Assembly: GCA_009711825.1 (NCBI GenBank)
Contig: VEMY01000019.1
Span: forward strand, 1-64,000
Direction: 5' to 3'
Origin: Bacillota bacterium
GTDB taxonomy: Bacteria; Bacillota; Proteinivoracia; UBA4975; VEMY01
Length of the DNA stretch: 64,000 nucleotides
Shown: one piece after another, positions 8,261 to 16,783 of the stretch
Position numbering within the stretch: the first letter of the stretch is position 1
Layout of the letters: the number at the start of each line of letters is the position of its first letter
Translations under genes and position numbers: made by a program
Notes under the pieces: generated by a model
What the model saw: only the letters and a program-made list of their open reading frames with translations
Database searches by the model: none
Told to the model about the DNA's origin: nothing

Positions 8261-8533
8261 CTATTCTTCGTTGTCGTTTGCTTCCATCAAGCTGACAAAC
8301 TCTGCAAACACCTGATCCAAGACGTTTTCATCGTCCACAGACACATACTCTTCCGCGCCATCTTCACCCTCGATAATCTCCAGGATGATCACTTCACCCT
8401 CGTCTTCATTCTGGTCTGTTGGATAAAAGATAGCGTAGTTCTTGTCTTCGTGTTCAATCGCTGCCAGATATTCGCACTCCACCTCGGTGCCTTCTCCGTC
8501 GGTTAACACCAACAGGCCGTCGGTCTCAGTCAC
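8261..8533 (-). CDS. DUF1292 family protein (90 aa)
   Basis: Very acidic small protein with the DUF1292 pattern: an N-terminal L.DGEG.EVECEYLAAIEHEDKNYAIFYP-like segment and a C-terminal VDDENVLDQVFAEF helix. Relatives (YrzB in Bacillus) are commonly linked to yrrK/alaS-type genes in Firmicutes and have no assigned function. The GTG start at 8533 lies 7 nt after GAGGAG. Here the gene stands alone, divergent from the methyltransferase. Confidence 0.85.
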   Translation of the reverse strand: MTETDGLLVLTDGEGTEVECEYLAAIEHEDKNYAIFYPTDQNEDEGEVIILEIIEGEDGAEEYVSVDDENVLDQVFAEFVSLMEANDNEE

Positions 8534-8747
8534 GTTAATCTCTCCTCTTTAATAAAGATTGTTCTAAACTACTCTACCCAATTTTTGCAGGAAAAATCAG
8601 GTTGCGAGTACTAACAATACTATACTTTATGCCGTGTGTCTACAACAATTCATAATCTCCTGCGCCGGTTACATTTCCGTTACTATAAAGGATTTTCAAA
8701 CTTACCAAGAAGATAAAGATTCTGCTTCAAGACTGGAGGAACATGCT

Positions 8748-9533
8748 ATGGAAAAATATTTCGGCACTGCCCGGCAACTGCTGGAGCAGGGACTGGCCAC
8801 AGAAATTACATCTTACGACGAAAACAACACCTATGACACCGCAATCCAGTTTACAGAGGACCTGGAATTCTACCTGGAACTTGCCAGGGGCCGCAGAGTA
8901 CTGGACATCGGTTGCGGAACCGGGAGGGTGATGCTGCCCCTGCTTCAGGCAGGTGTGGATGTTACCGGCATCGATATGTCGCCGCATATGCTGAAACTGG
9001 CGGCGGAAAAGCTGAACGGGGCCGGGTTCACACCGGAACTGCATCAGGGGGACATGCGGGACTTCAACCTAGAGAGCGAATTTGACCTGATCATCATTCC
9101 CTACTATTCGATGACCTACATGCACTCAGATGCAGAACGCAGCACGGTGCTGAATTGCTGCTGGCGCCACCTCGCCTCCGGCGGAATGCTGGCCTTTGAC
9201 TTCGATGCCGGCACCAATGAGACTAATTTAAGCAAACCCTGGCTGGGCTTTGAAAAGATTGATCCCAACTCCGGCGACGTGACGATCCAAACAGTCCAGA
9301 TGAACCAGGTTGACCCGCATCTGCGGATTATTAACATGATCACCTACCGAATTAACGGTTCTGCATCCCGCATCGATGTCAATGCCAGCGTTGAGGCGTC
9401 CATCCCTGCCCCCAGGATGCAAGCGCTGTTGGAGGCTACCGGGTTTAGCGTGCAGGAATTTTACCAGGATTATCAGTATACTCCCTATGCCGGTGGCGAA
9501 GAGTGTGTGGTTGTCGCGAAGAAAGATAAGTAA
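8748..9533 (+). CDS. Class I SAM-dependent methyltransferase (261 aa)
   Basis: Rossmann-fold methyltransferase. Motif I VLDIGCGTGRVMLPLL (about residue 52) binds SAM, followed by GIDMSPHML (acidic residue for the ribose hydroxyls) and GDMRDF. The C-terminal half matches the Methyltransf_25 type of small-molecule methylases (IIIPYYSMTYM, GGMLAFDFD). The ATG at 8748 lies 7 nt after GGAGGA; in-frame upstream codons have no ribosome binding site. It is monocistronic and ends at a clear terminator. Substrate unknown. Confidence 0.88.
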   Translation: MEKYFGTARQLLEQGLATEITSYDENNTYDTAIQFTEDLEFYLELARGRRVLDIGCGTGRVMLPLLQAGVDVTGIDMSPHMLKLAAEKLNGAGFTPELHQGDMRDFNLESEFDLIIIPYYSMTYMHSDAERSTVLNCCWRHLASGGMLAFDFDAGTNETNLSKPWLGFEKIDPNSGDVTIQTVQMNQVDPHLRIINMITYRINGSASRIDVNASVEASIPAPRMQALLEATGFSVQEFYQDYQYTPYAGGEECVVVAKKDK

Positions 9534-9537
9534 ATTT

Positions 9538-9561
9538 AAGGACGCCGGCGGGCGTCCTTTT
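9538..9561 (+). terminator. Intrinsic terminator after the methyltransferase
   Basis: Stem AAGGACGCC (9538-9546) with GGCGTCCTT (9551-9559), loop GGCG, then TTTT. It also separates the convergent alpha/beta hydrolase gene. Confidence 0.8.
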
Positions 9562-9578
9562 ACATATCGTTACAAATA

Positions 9579-10494
9579 CTAGTCAAAATGCCGGTGCAGG
9601 AAATCAACTATCCGTTCCCGGTAAAACTCGCTATCATCGGCCAAAACATCATTGACAATCAGGTGGTCTTTGTCAGGCGCAATCCACAGCTCTTTCTGGG
9701 TGCTGCTGTTTTGCTCGTGGAGGGTCTCCCCATGGTAGACAGAGGTCTGGGTATCGGCCTCTCCATGGGCAATCAGCACCGGTATATCCGCCAGGTTCTG
9801 CACCGAAACGGCGGGGCTTTGCTGTACCGGCCGGACATTATATTTTTGCCACAGCACAAGATTAACAAAGGGCTGAAAAGCACTGACGAACAGCTCAGGG
9901 GCGCCGTCCCGGAGCATATAATCGCGGACCTGGTCCTGCAGGGACAGAAACGGGCTGATTGCAATAATCCCATCAACATTGCCGAATTCGGCGGCAGTGT
10001 TGATAGCGGTACTGCCACCCATGGACAAACCGTACAGGATGATTGGCTGTTGATTAAACCGTGAATCTGCCTGCAAGAAGTCAATAACCGCAGTAACATC
10101 CAACGTCTCCAGATAGCCAAAGAACAGGCTCTCGCCCTCGCTCTGGCCATGGGCCCGCATATCAATTACAACCGGGGTATAACCGGCATCATTGATAAAC
10201 CGGGCATAGTCAAGTAGGGAACTGGCATCCATGCCGTGGAGAATCAACACATTGCCTTTGGCTTCCGGATTGGGTGCAATGTATGCATTAGCCGTCTGAA
10301 CTGGTGACGCTGGCTTGCTCTCCTTCAAGTTGATAATCTGCCAGCTCAGCTCCGTTTATTTCCACCCGCAGATCCGCCATCTCAGAAATAACGCTGTTGG
10401 CGATAACGGTGCACACAACACCAAAAATTAATCCTGATATGAGAATAAAAATGCCAATGATTATCGTGAACCGCTTGCGCTTTGCAGTCTTCAT
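9579..10494 (-). pseudogene. Membrane-anchored alpha/beta hydrolase, frameshifted
   Basis: Two reading frames together make one protein. Frame 1 (10494-10288) has an N-terminal membrane segment (TIIIGIFILISGLIFGVV) and runs to VTSSDG then TAA at 10290-10288. Frame 2, in the +1 frame, continues with NAYIAPNPEAKGNVLILHG. Dropping one T at about 10290 gives SDG-NAYIAP without a break. Catalytic parts are intact: oxyanion LHG, nucleophile GLSMGG, an acid in HGEADTQTS and His in PDKDHLIV. So a serine hydrolase of the membrane-tethered YqkD-like group was present. A TTG at 10328 could start frame 2 alone, giving a soluble 249-aa enzyme. Alternatives are a sequencing error or programmed +1 shift; GGC-TAA is not a known slippery site. 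Confidence 0.8.
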
Positions 10495-10710
10495 ATCTTC
10501 ACTCCTGTCATCGATTAGACTGCTTCAATTATACATGGTTAGCATCCTTAACCTGTAACGACAGTGTATCTTTTACGTTACGCTCTGATAAAGGGAGGTT
10601 TTTGCCTGCCAGTTCAGTGGTTTTTACTAAAACAAGCAGGATTCAGGCTGGAACAAAAAGAAGAAGTATATAGCAAATTCTAGCAAACAAACATCAAAGG
10701 AGGGAATGTT

Positions 10711-10992
10711 ATGAGCAAGCAAATGATCCGTCTGTCCAAAAGAGCGATCAGAGAGCTGACAAACAGTAAACCGGTTTTATACATCATTACAAGCAATAAC
10801 GGCACTAATATCTATACCGGAACTGCAAAACGGGGCGAATTGAAAGATACCCTGGCAACCCATTTCTATGGCCAGGAAAACCATGTTCCTGGCGCCCGGG
10901 TGAAGATATTCGAGCTTAGCAGCATCAAGGACGCCCGAGACAAGGCCAAGGAGATCATCGAGCAGGAGCAGCCCAAGTACAATCTGGCCTAA
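10711..10992 (+). CDS. Small GIY-YIG-like protein (93 aa)
   Basis: Resembles a minimal GIY-YIG nuclease fold: VLYIITSNNGTNIYTGTAKRGELKDTLATHF contains a degenerate GIY-YIG pair (LYI...IYTG) followed by the usual R-x-x-x-H segment. The C-terminus ends in IIEQEQPKYNLA, as in UvrC-N-like proteins. The first Tyr is kept, but the glycines and catalytic Glu are not clearly present, so nuclease activity is doubtful. The ATG follows AAAGGAGGGAATGTT. Monocistronic, ending in a strong terminator. I cannot assign a function. Confidence 0.65.
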   Translation: MSKQMIRLSKRAIRELTNSKPVLYIITSNNGTNIYTGTAKRGELKDTLATHFYGQENHVPGARVKIFELSSIKDARDKAKEIIEQEQPKYNLA

Positions 10993-11003
10993 CCGCAAAT
11001 CAA

Positions 11004-11042
11004 AACAGGGGAACGATGCGGAATCGTTCCCCTGTTATTTTT
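11004..11042. terminator. Bidirectional terminator between the GIY-YIG-like and ABC exporter genes
   Basis: Fourteen-base-pair perfect stem AACAGGGGAACGAT (11004-11017) with ATCGTTCCCCTGTT (11023-11036), loop GCGGA, then ATTTTTA on the plus strand. It lies between convergent genes. Confidence 0.85.
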
Positions 11043-12753
11043 ATGCTGAGCTCTGGGCCCGGCAGAGCTGGTGATAGAGGCCGTTTTCTTTCAGCAACTC
11101 TTCGTGGGTTCCCTGCTCTAGGATCTCACCTTCTTTGAGCACAACAATTTGGTTGGCCTGCTGAATTGTGGACAAACGGTGGGCGATGACGATTGCCGTC
11201 TTGTTGCGCTTCAGCTTGGTCAGGGCCTGCTGAATGAGGCGCTCGGTCTGGGTATCCACTGCTGAGGTGGCCTCATCGAGAATCAGGATTGGCGCGTCCT
11301 TGAGGAAGGCCCGGGCAATGGAGATCCGCTGCTTTTGGCCGCCAGAGAGTTTGACGCCCCGCTCGCCGACCCGGGTCTCGTAGCCGTTTTCCAGGCCGAG
11401 GATGAAGTCATGGGCATTTGCTGCCTTGGCGGCAGCATATACGTTCTCTTCCGACGCCCCCGGGGCCCCGTAGAGAATGTTCTCTTTGACGGTGCCGTTG
11501 AACAAAAATACGTCCTGGGACACAAGACTGATTTGCTTCCGCAGGCTGAGCAACGTCAGTTGGCGGATATCTTCGCCGTCAATGAGAATCTCCCCGCTGT
11601 CGGGGTCATAAAAACGTGGAATCAGGCTGGCAATTGTGGTCTTGCCAACACCGGTAGCACCGACCAGGGCCAGGGTTTCTCCCGGTTGGACGGTAAAGGA
11701 GATGTTCTTGAGCACCGGGATGTTGTTCACATACTGGAAGCAGATATCCCGGAACTCAACTGCACCCTGGACATTCCTCAGGGCAATGGCGTTGGGAGCT
11801 TCCTTGATTTCGGGCTCCTGCTCCAGTAGAGCCACCACCCGCTCGGCACTGCCCAATGCCTGTTGCACACCTTCATTAATTTGACCGAGGGCAGTAATCG
11901 GCCGGTAGAACATCTCCAGATAGAGGAGAAATGCCACCAGATCTTCCAAGGGTAAGGAGCCGGTTAAGGCTAAGCGACCGCCAAAAAAGATTACGATAAC
12001 AGTGCCAATGCTGGACACAAACTCCACCCCGGGATGAAAGGCATTGGTTAGCTTCAGGGCTTGCAGAATAGATTTGGTATGGGCGGACAAAGACTTCTGC
12101 GTCCGTTTGCTTTCATATCCTTCCTGGGTGAAGGCCTTAATCTCCTTGATTCCGGTGAAATTATCCTGAAGGATTGCATTAACCTCACCAATCCGCTCCT
12201 GGGCCTTGCGGAACAGGGGACGGGATTTCTTGCTGAACTTTACGGCCATCCAACCCAAAAATGGCATTGGTATCAATGTGTACATGGCAAGGGTGACATT
12301 CATGGAAAAAAGGATGACAGCAATACCGATGAGCATGATGCCGTTTACCATCACCGTGGGAATTGCGTGGGCCAGGAGAATTTCGAAGTTCCGGGTGTCA
12401 TTAATCACCCGGGACATGAGATCGCCGGTTTGTTTGTTGCTGAAAAAACGCAGCGAAAGTTTCTGCAAATGGTCATACATCGTCTGCCGGATGTCGTTGA
12501 GGATGTGCCAGGCGGCAAAATGAGATATGTAATTGGTGCCAAACTGGGAGAGGGCCCGGAAAATATAAATACCGATCACAAGGATGGTTAAGATGTTAAC
12601 CTGCCGCAGGCTTCCCTGGCCTTCAACACCCTCGGTTACCGTTTGAATCAAGCTGCGGATTGCCCAGGGGCCAGCCAGGTTCATGCTGGTGACCACCAAC
12701 ATACATAAGGTGGCCAACGCCAACCACCACTTATATGGTTTTGCAAAATGCAA
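11041..12753 (-). CDS. ABC exporter, fused membrane and ATPase domains, MsbA/LmrA-like (570+ aa)
   Basis: Half-transporter with six membrane segments in residues 1-300 and a C-terminal nucleotide-binding domain: Walker A GATGVGKTT, Q-loop SLVSQDVFLF, signature LSGGQKQR, Walker B ILILDEATSAVD and H-loop IVIAHRLS. It should work as a dimer exporting lipids or drugs. The TTG at 12753 is the first plain start, but in-frame codons upstream (LKELKAL) look coding. A CTG at 12774 overlaps the MarR stop as CTGA, 6 nt after GGGAGGGAA, and would give MLKELKALLHFAKPYK. Placement behind marR suggests drug-inducible export, with the regulator repressing its own operon. Confidence 0.92.
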   Translation of the reverse strand: MHFAKPYKWWLALATLCMLVVTSMNLAGPWAIRSLIQTVTEGVEGQGSLRQVNILTILVIGIYIFRALSQFGTNYISHFAAWHILNDIRQTMYDHLQKLSLRFFSNKQTGDLMSRVINDTRNFEILLAHAIPTVMVNGIMLIGIAVILFSMNVTLAMYTLIPMPFLGWMAVKFSKKSRPLFRKAQERIGEVNAILQDNFTGIKEIKAFTQEGYESKRTQKSLSAHTKSILQALKLTNAFHPGVEFVSSIGTVIVIFFGGRLALTGSLPLEDLVAFLLYLEMFYRPITALGQINEGVQQALGSAERVVALLEQEPEIKEAPNAIALRNVQGAVEFRDICFQYVNNIPVLKNISFTVQPGETLALVGATGVGKTTIASLIPRFYDPDSGEILIDGEDIRQLTLLSLRKQISLVSQDVFLFNGTVKENILYGAPGASEENVYAAAKAANAHDFILGLENGYETRVGERGVKLSGGQKQRISIARAFLKDAPILILDEATSAVDTQTERLIQQALTKLKRNKTAIVIAHRLSTIQQANQIVVLKEGEILEQGTHEELLKENGLYHQLCRAQSSA

Positions 12754-12770
12754 TAATGCTTTTAATTCCT

Positions 12771-13208
12771 TCAGGACTGTTCCCTCCCGCTATCTTGGTC
12801 CGCTAATTTACGCAGTAACTTAGCGAGCAACGCCAGTTCTTCTCCGCTCAGGCAGCTCATACGTCGCTCGATATTTTGGCGATGCAAAGGGAAAAGTCTC
12901 TCCTTGAGCTGCTCGCCTTCCTCAGTTAGCTTTACCAGCCACACCCGCCGATCCCGGGCAGAATGTTCCCGGTAAACCCAACCATTCTCAATCATTCGGT
13001 CGACGAGACCGGTCATATTGCTGGCGTTACAGTGTAGTTCTCGGGCCAGTTCATTGGCAGGTATGCCCTGCTCTCCAATATGGTAGAGGGCATGAAACTG
13101 CGGCCAACTAATGCCATGCGCTTCTATCTGCTTCCGCAGATCATTCTTGAGCGTACTTGTGGTGTTTCTAAGCAACCAGTAAACATCCCGGCTTAACGAA
13201 TGGGCCAC
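12771..13208 (-). CDS. MarR family transcriptional regulator (145 aa)
   Basis: Winged-helix regulator: SWPQFHALYHIGEQGIPANELARELHCNASNMTGLVDRMIENGWVYREHSARDRRVWLVKLTEEG contains the helix-turn-helix, recognition helix (NMTGLVDRM) and the wing with the conserved D-x-R motif (DRR). I chose the GTG at 13208, 10 nt after AAGGAG; a GTG at 13217 directly abuts the ribosome binding site. It is first in an operon with the ABC exporter. Its promoter carries an interrupted palindrome over the -10, consistent with autorepression relieved by a drug-like ligand. Confidence 0.92.
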   Translation of the reverse strand: MAHSLSRDVYWLLRNTTSTLKNDLRKQIEAHGISWPQFHALYHIGEQGIPANELARELHCNASNMTGLVDRMIENGWVYREHSARDRRVWLVKLTEEGEQLKERLFPLHRQNIERRMSCLSGEELALLAKLLRKLADQDSGREQS

Positions 13209-13231
13209 AGCCGCCACTCCTTCACATGCAA

Positions 13232-13274
13232 ATAATTCACATCTGAATTATACCGTAACCGAACAATGTGTCAA
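13232..13274 (-). promoter_or_regulatory. marR-ABC operon promoter with overlapping operator
   Basis: TTGACA (13274-13269), 16-bp spacer and TATAAT (13252-13247) read on the minus strand. A palindrome ATAATTCA-CATC-TGAATTAT (13232-13251) overlaps the -10, so a dimer bound there would block RNA polymerase. This is the usual MarR autoregulation layout. Confidence 0.75.
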
Positions 13275-13293
13275 GGGAACGCGCTATCCGAAC

Positions 13294-13326
13294 CAAAAAA
13301 AGGATCAGTCCGTAAACTGACCCTTT
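13294..13326 (-). terminator. Terminator of the beta-lactamase-family gene
   Basis: On the minus strand, stem GGGTCAGT with ACTGATCC (about 13301-13324) is followed by TTTTTTT (13300-13294). It ends the recQ/beta-lactamase-family transcript, 7 nt after the stop codon. Confidence 0.8.
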
Positions 13327-13332
13327 ATATCA

Positions 13333-14354
13333 CTACCAAATCTCATTCAATTCCTTCAGCAAAGAAAAGATGTTTGACTCGGTATTTGCCAGGGCCGTAG
13401 CCGTGACCTTTTTCAGGGGATAGTAAACTGAAAAGAATTGGACACCCGGATCGGCACCCAGCACATAATAACGTGTAGTTTCTTCATTTACTTTCGCCAT
13501 GTAAACACCGAGACCATAATAAATACCGACATCTGCATTCAACGTTGCCCGGGGCGCGAGCATTGCCTCGGTCATTGCTTCAGAAAGCAGCTTACTGCCA
13601 ATAAGGTGTTCCCAAAAAGCGTTCATATCTGCCGCAGTGGTAAAGAGGCCACCATCAGGGCCGCCGATTACCGGCACCGAAAATATATTTGTGCGCCAGC
13701 CCTTTAAATCCTCGTCATAAATGTGCCCCCTAGCAGTGTTTTCCGGCAACATATCCATCCGGAAGAAGCCTGTGTTTTTCATCTGGCAGGGTTTAAGCAC
13801 ATGCTCGGTCACAAACTCCTGGTAGCTTTGCCCGGAAATCGTCTCAACTACAAGGCCCAGCAGAATATAGCCGGAGTTGGAATAAGCAAATCGCTCGCCC
13901 GGCTCAAAGTTCATTTTCATCGCTTGGAACAACGGCAGAAAGTGCTTCGGCGCTGTCAGTTTGTAGACCGGATTGTCAGCCCAGATTGCCTCAAAATCAT
14001 CGGTTACAGATTCATCGAAATAGTCGGGAACGCCAGCCGTATGAGTCAACAACTGCTCCACAGTTATGGCCGGCGAAAAATGAGGAAATCAGCGTCCAGA
14101 ATATCCAGCAATTTGTCTTCTAACCGCAGCTTACCTTGATCAATTAGCATGCACACCGCAACCGCCGTAAAAATCTTTGTCCCGGAAGCGATACCAAACC
14201 TGGTTTCGGGATTGTTCGGCAAACATTCTCCCATATTCCGGGAGCCGGATGCTTCTTCGAAAATAGCTCCCCCCGCATCCTGTACAGAAAATACCCCGGA
14301 AAAATTGTCTTCTTGGTTCCATGCCTCATATAGAGCCTGGATTTTCGTCCGCAT
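13333..14354 (-). pseudogene. Serine hydrolase of the beta-lactamase/penicillin-binding protein family, frameshifted
   Basis: The first frame (14354-14064) carries the catalytic S-x-x-K (SGTK, about residues 58-61) and runs to DADF, then shifts and stops. The second frame (14061-13333) carries the Y-x-N motif (YSNSGY) and the class C-like core. Restoring one base in the CC run at 14084-14085 (plus-strand GG) gives DFPHFSPAITVEQLLTHTAG, the normal family sequence, so a 1-nt loss explains the break. The third motif (H/K-x-G) is replaced by GADPG. No signal peptide is present, as in many cytoplasmic esterase or D-aminopeptidase-like members. It follows recQ by 23 nt. A homopolymer sequencing error cannot be excluded. 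Confidence 0.82.
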
Positions 14355-14377
14355 ATAGTCACACTCCTCTTAAATAA

Positions 14378-16150
14378 TCATGCTTTGGTCAGGTATTCTT
14401 CAATCACTGCCAGAAACTCTTGACCGTAGCGCTCAAATTTTACGGCGCCCACACCGGGAATTTCCAGCATTGACTCCCGGTCCCGGGGCTGCCGGCTGCT
14501 CATCTCCCGCAAAGTATTGTCGGGGAAAATAATGTATGGGGGCAGGTCAGCGGCAGCTGCCAGTTCACGGCGCAGCTTGCGCAACTGTTCAAATAGCGTG
14601 TCGACCGGTTGCGCCTGTTGGATGCGCCGAATACGCCGACTGACCTTTTCCCTGCCCTTCAGCACCGGCCACGCCCGTTCCGTCAGTCTCAGCACCGGCA
14701 AGCTGCCCTCGGTAACAGCCAAATAGCCCTCCGCCGTGAGGATTTTAATCAAGTCCTGAATCTGCTCCAGGGTGTGTTCCCGCATTATTCCGTAGGTCGA
14801 CAAACTTTGAAAACTCAATTGCCGTATGCGGGCAGTGTTGGATCCCTTCAGGACCTGGGCCACCAGGGCGACGCCAAACCGCTGCCGGGTGCGTACAACG
14901 CAGGAGAGGATTTTTTGCGCCTCGATTGTGATGTCCTGAACATCCGATTCCTCAGAGCAATTGCCGCAGTTCCCGCAAGTCCCCAGCTGGCTGGTTCCCT
15001 CAAAATATTCCAGGATATAACTGCGTAGACAGCCTGAAGTATGGCAGTAATCGACCATTTTCTGGAGCTTCTTCGTTTCAAACTCCAGGCGCTGAGACTG
15101 GTTTGCCGACTGCTCAATCAGGAATTTCTGGGTCTGGACATCGCCGGGAGCAAAGAGCAGAATGCAACTGCCCGGTTCCCCATCCCGGCCGGCGCGTCCC
15201 GCCTCCTGGTAATAGGCTTCAAGACTGCCAGGCATGTTGTAATGTAGTACATAGCGGATATTGGACTTGTCGATGCCCATGCCGAAAGCATTGGTGGCGA
15301 CCATCACCCGTATGCGGTCATGGAGGAAGTCGTTCTGGGCCGCAGCACGCTCCTCGGCGCCCAGTCCAGCGTGATAGCGGCCGACAGCCACCTCCCTCCC
15401 CAGCAGGTAATCGTAAAGATGATCCACTTCTTTGCGGGTGGACACATAGATTACCCCCGCCTCATTTTTCTGCGCCTGCAAATACTCCCGCAGGAACCGG
15501 CGTTTGTTAACACCACGGTAAACCGTGAAGGATAGATTCTCCCGATCAAAACCGGTCACAAATACCTTTGGTTCCGTCAGTTTCAGATAGCGGGTGATAT
15601 CATCAATGACCTCTTGGGTGGCGGTGGCAGTAAAGCCGGCCACGAGCGGCCGCCGGGGCAGTTGGGCGGCAAAGGCGGCGATTTCCCGATAGCTGGGGCG
15701 AAAATCGTGTCCCCACTGGGACACGCAGTGGGCCTCATCCACGGCCAGCAGCGAAATCGTGAGCTTAGCCAGCAAGCGCCGGAAACTCATGATTTGCAAG
15801 CGCTCCGGCGCCACATAAATTAGCTTGTATGCTCCCCTGGCCGCGTTTTGCAACCGCAGCTCCACTTCTGCCTGGGAAAGCGAACTGTTGATATATGTAG
15901 CCCCCACCCCCTGGCTCTCCAGGGCATCCACCTGATCTTTCATCAGGGAGATCAGCGGCGATATGACCAATGTTGTGCCGGAAAAAAGCAAGGCGGGGAT
16001 CTGAAAACATAAAGACTTGCCGCCACCGGTGGGCATAATCCCCAAGGTATCCCTGCCTGCCAGCAATGAGGCTATGACCTGCTCCTGGCCTTGCTTAAAC
16101 TCCGAATAGCCAAAGGTAGTGCGCAGTATCTCTCTGGCTTTTTCCATCAT
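14378..16150 (-). CDS. recQ: ATP-dependent DNA helicase RecQ (590 aa)
   Basis: Superfamily 2, 3'-5' helicase. Motif 0 ([14 protein letters not shown]) and Walker A ([11 protein letters not shown]) lie near the N-terminus, then motif II DEAH ([17 protein letters not shown], about residue 138), motif III GFTATAT and motif [12 protein letters not shown]. Then come the RQC zinc-binding cysteines ([15 protein letters not shown]...CGNCGNC), the winged-helix part and a C-terminal HRDC domain ([16 protein letters not shown]...). The length is typical for RecQ with one HRDC. Two adjacent ATGs; either is possible, the upstream one after AGGGGGGG is taken. It precedes the frameshifted beta-lactamase-family gene in an operon. 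Confidence 0.96.
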   Translation of the reverse strand: MMEKAREILRTTFGYSEFKQGQEQVIASLLAGRDTLGIMPTGGGKSLCFQIPALLFSGTTLVISPLISLMKDQVDALESQGVGATYINSSLSQAEVELRLQNAARGAYKLIYVAPERLQIMSFRRLLAKLTISLLAVDEAHCVSQWGHDFRPSYREIAAFAAQLPRRPLVAGFTATATQEVIDDITRYLKLTEPKVFVTGFDRENLSFTVYRGVNKRRFLREYLQAQKNEAGVIYVSTRKEVDHLYDYLLGREVAVGRYHAGLGAEERAAAQNDFLHDRIRVMVATNAFGMGIDKSNIRYVLHYNMPGSLEAYYQEAGRAGRDGEPGSCILLFAPGDVQTQKFLIEQSANQSQRLEFETKKLQKMVDYCHTSGCLRSYILEYFEGTSQLGTCGNCGNCSEESDVQDITIEAQKILSCVVRTRQRFGVALVAQVLKGSNTARIRQLSFQSLSTYGIMREHTLEQIQDLIKILTAEGYLAVTEGSLPVLRLTERAWPVLKGREKVSRRIRRIQQAQPVDTLFEQLRKLRRELAAAADLPPYIIFPDNTLREMSSRQPRDRESMLEIPGVGAVKFERYGQEFLAVIEEYLTKA

Positions 16151-16192
16151 TTACCCCCCCTAACAGTTCCTTGATTATATCATAAGTTGGCG

Positions 16193-16469
16193 GGAGCACG
16201 GGGACGGTTCTCCTGCTCCCAACTCACCGCGGCGGTGAAAGGCCTCGAAATCAGCAGTCCTCAGGCAACAAAGCTAAGGATTCCCCTTCCCAGGACAACC
16301 GATAAGCGCCAGGAGCATCCAAAAGCAGGTAGCCCCTCTACCTTGCCGCGGACAAAGGTGCCAGCAGACAAAGCCAGGAGCTGCACCTGCGGTGCGGCTA
16401 GGCGCAGCCCCTCTGCATTCCAGTAGCCGTGCCGAGGGGACGGGAGCAAAAGAACCGTCCCCGTGCTCC
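16193..16469. mobile_element. 277-bp MITE/BIME-like element with 28-bp terminal inverted repeats
   Basis: The outer ends are inverted copies of one another: 16193-16220 and the reverse complement of 16442-16469 agree at 26 of 28 positions, sharing GGAGCACGGGGACGGTTCT and TGCTCCC. Each end is itself partly palindromic (GGAGCA...TGCTCC). The interior has no convincing gene. It lies between recQ and a decayed lysO copy. The end sequence belongs to the GGGGAC-core repeats found elsewhere in the window, so a transposase acting in trans is likely needed. Confidence 0.65.
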
Positions 16470-16521
16470 GGGTATGGTATAATCGAGCTATCATGCCGGT
16501 TCAGATGATGAGGTGAGGCTA

Positions 16522-16759
16522 CGTGTCTTGACAATGTCCGTCTGGGATGTGGTACCCTGGAATGAGGCCGCGGCCATGGCTTCGGGTTTTGGTTGGGCCA
16601 ATCCCCTCCCTGGAGCCTGGCGGCGCAACAAATATGGATGTGCAAATACCGATTATAGCCCGGGGAGTCGGTCGTGAATATGTTCCGCTGGCGTTTTTCT
16701 CCGGGGTTGTCCTCGCCCTGTCGGAGGCAGCACTGATTATATTCTTCATCAGCATTTAA
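16522..16759 (+). pseudogene. Remnant of a second lysine exporter (lysO-like) gene
   Basis: Translated in two frames it matches the C-terminal part of the intact lysO just downstream. WNEAAAMASGFGW (16558-16596) corresponds to WNEAAALASGFGW, and GPIPSLEPGGATNMDV through PLAFFSGVVLALS (16595-16756) corresponds to the last 55 residues. About 42 residues between them are missing and the frame changes by one at the join. The junction TTGG matches both sides, suggesting deletion between short TTGG repeats. The 5' part is absent, replaced by the inverted-repeat element that ends at 16469. This looks like a tandem duplicate that decayed. Confidence 0.78.
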
Positions 16760-16783
16760 TAACGTTACTTAGAGGTGAATGAA

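Noticed and set aside
9579-10494. Programmed +1 frameshift like prfB
   Set aside because: The site (GGC-TAA) lacks the prfB-type slippery codon and an upstream SD-like element at the right distance, so mutation or sequence error is preferred.
16193-16469. Short open frames inside the inverted-repeat element
   Set aside because: They lack ribosome binding sites and recognisable motifs, and run through the repeat ends.
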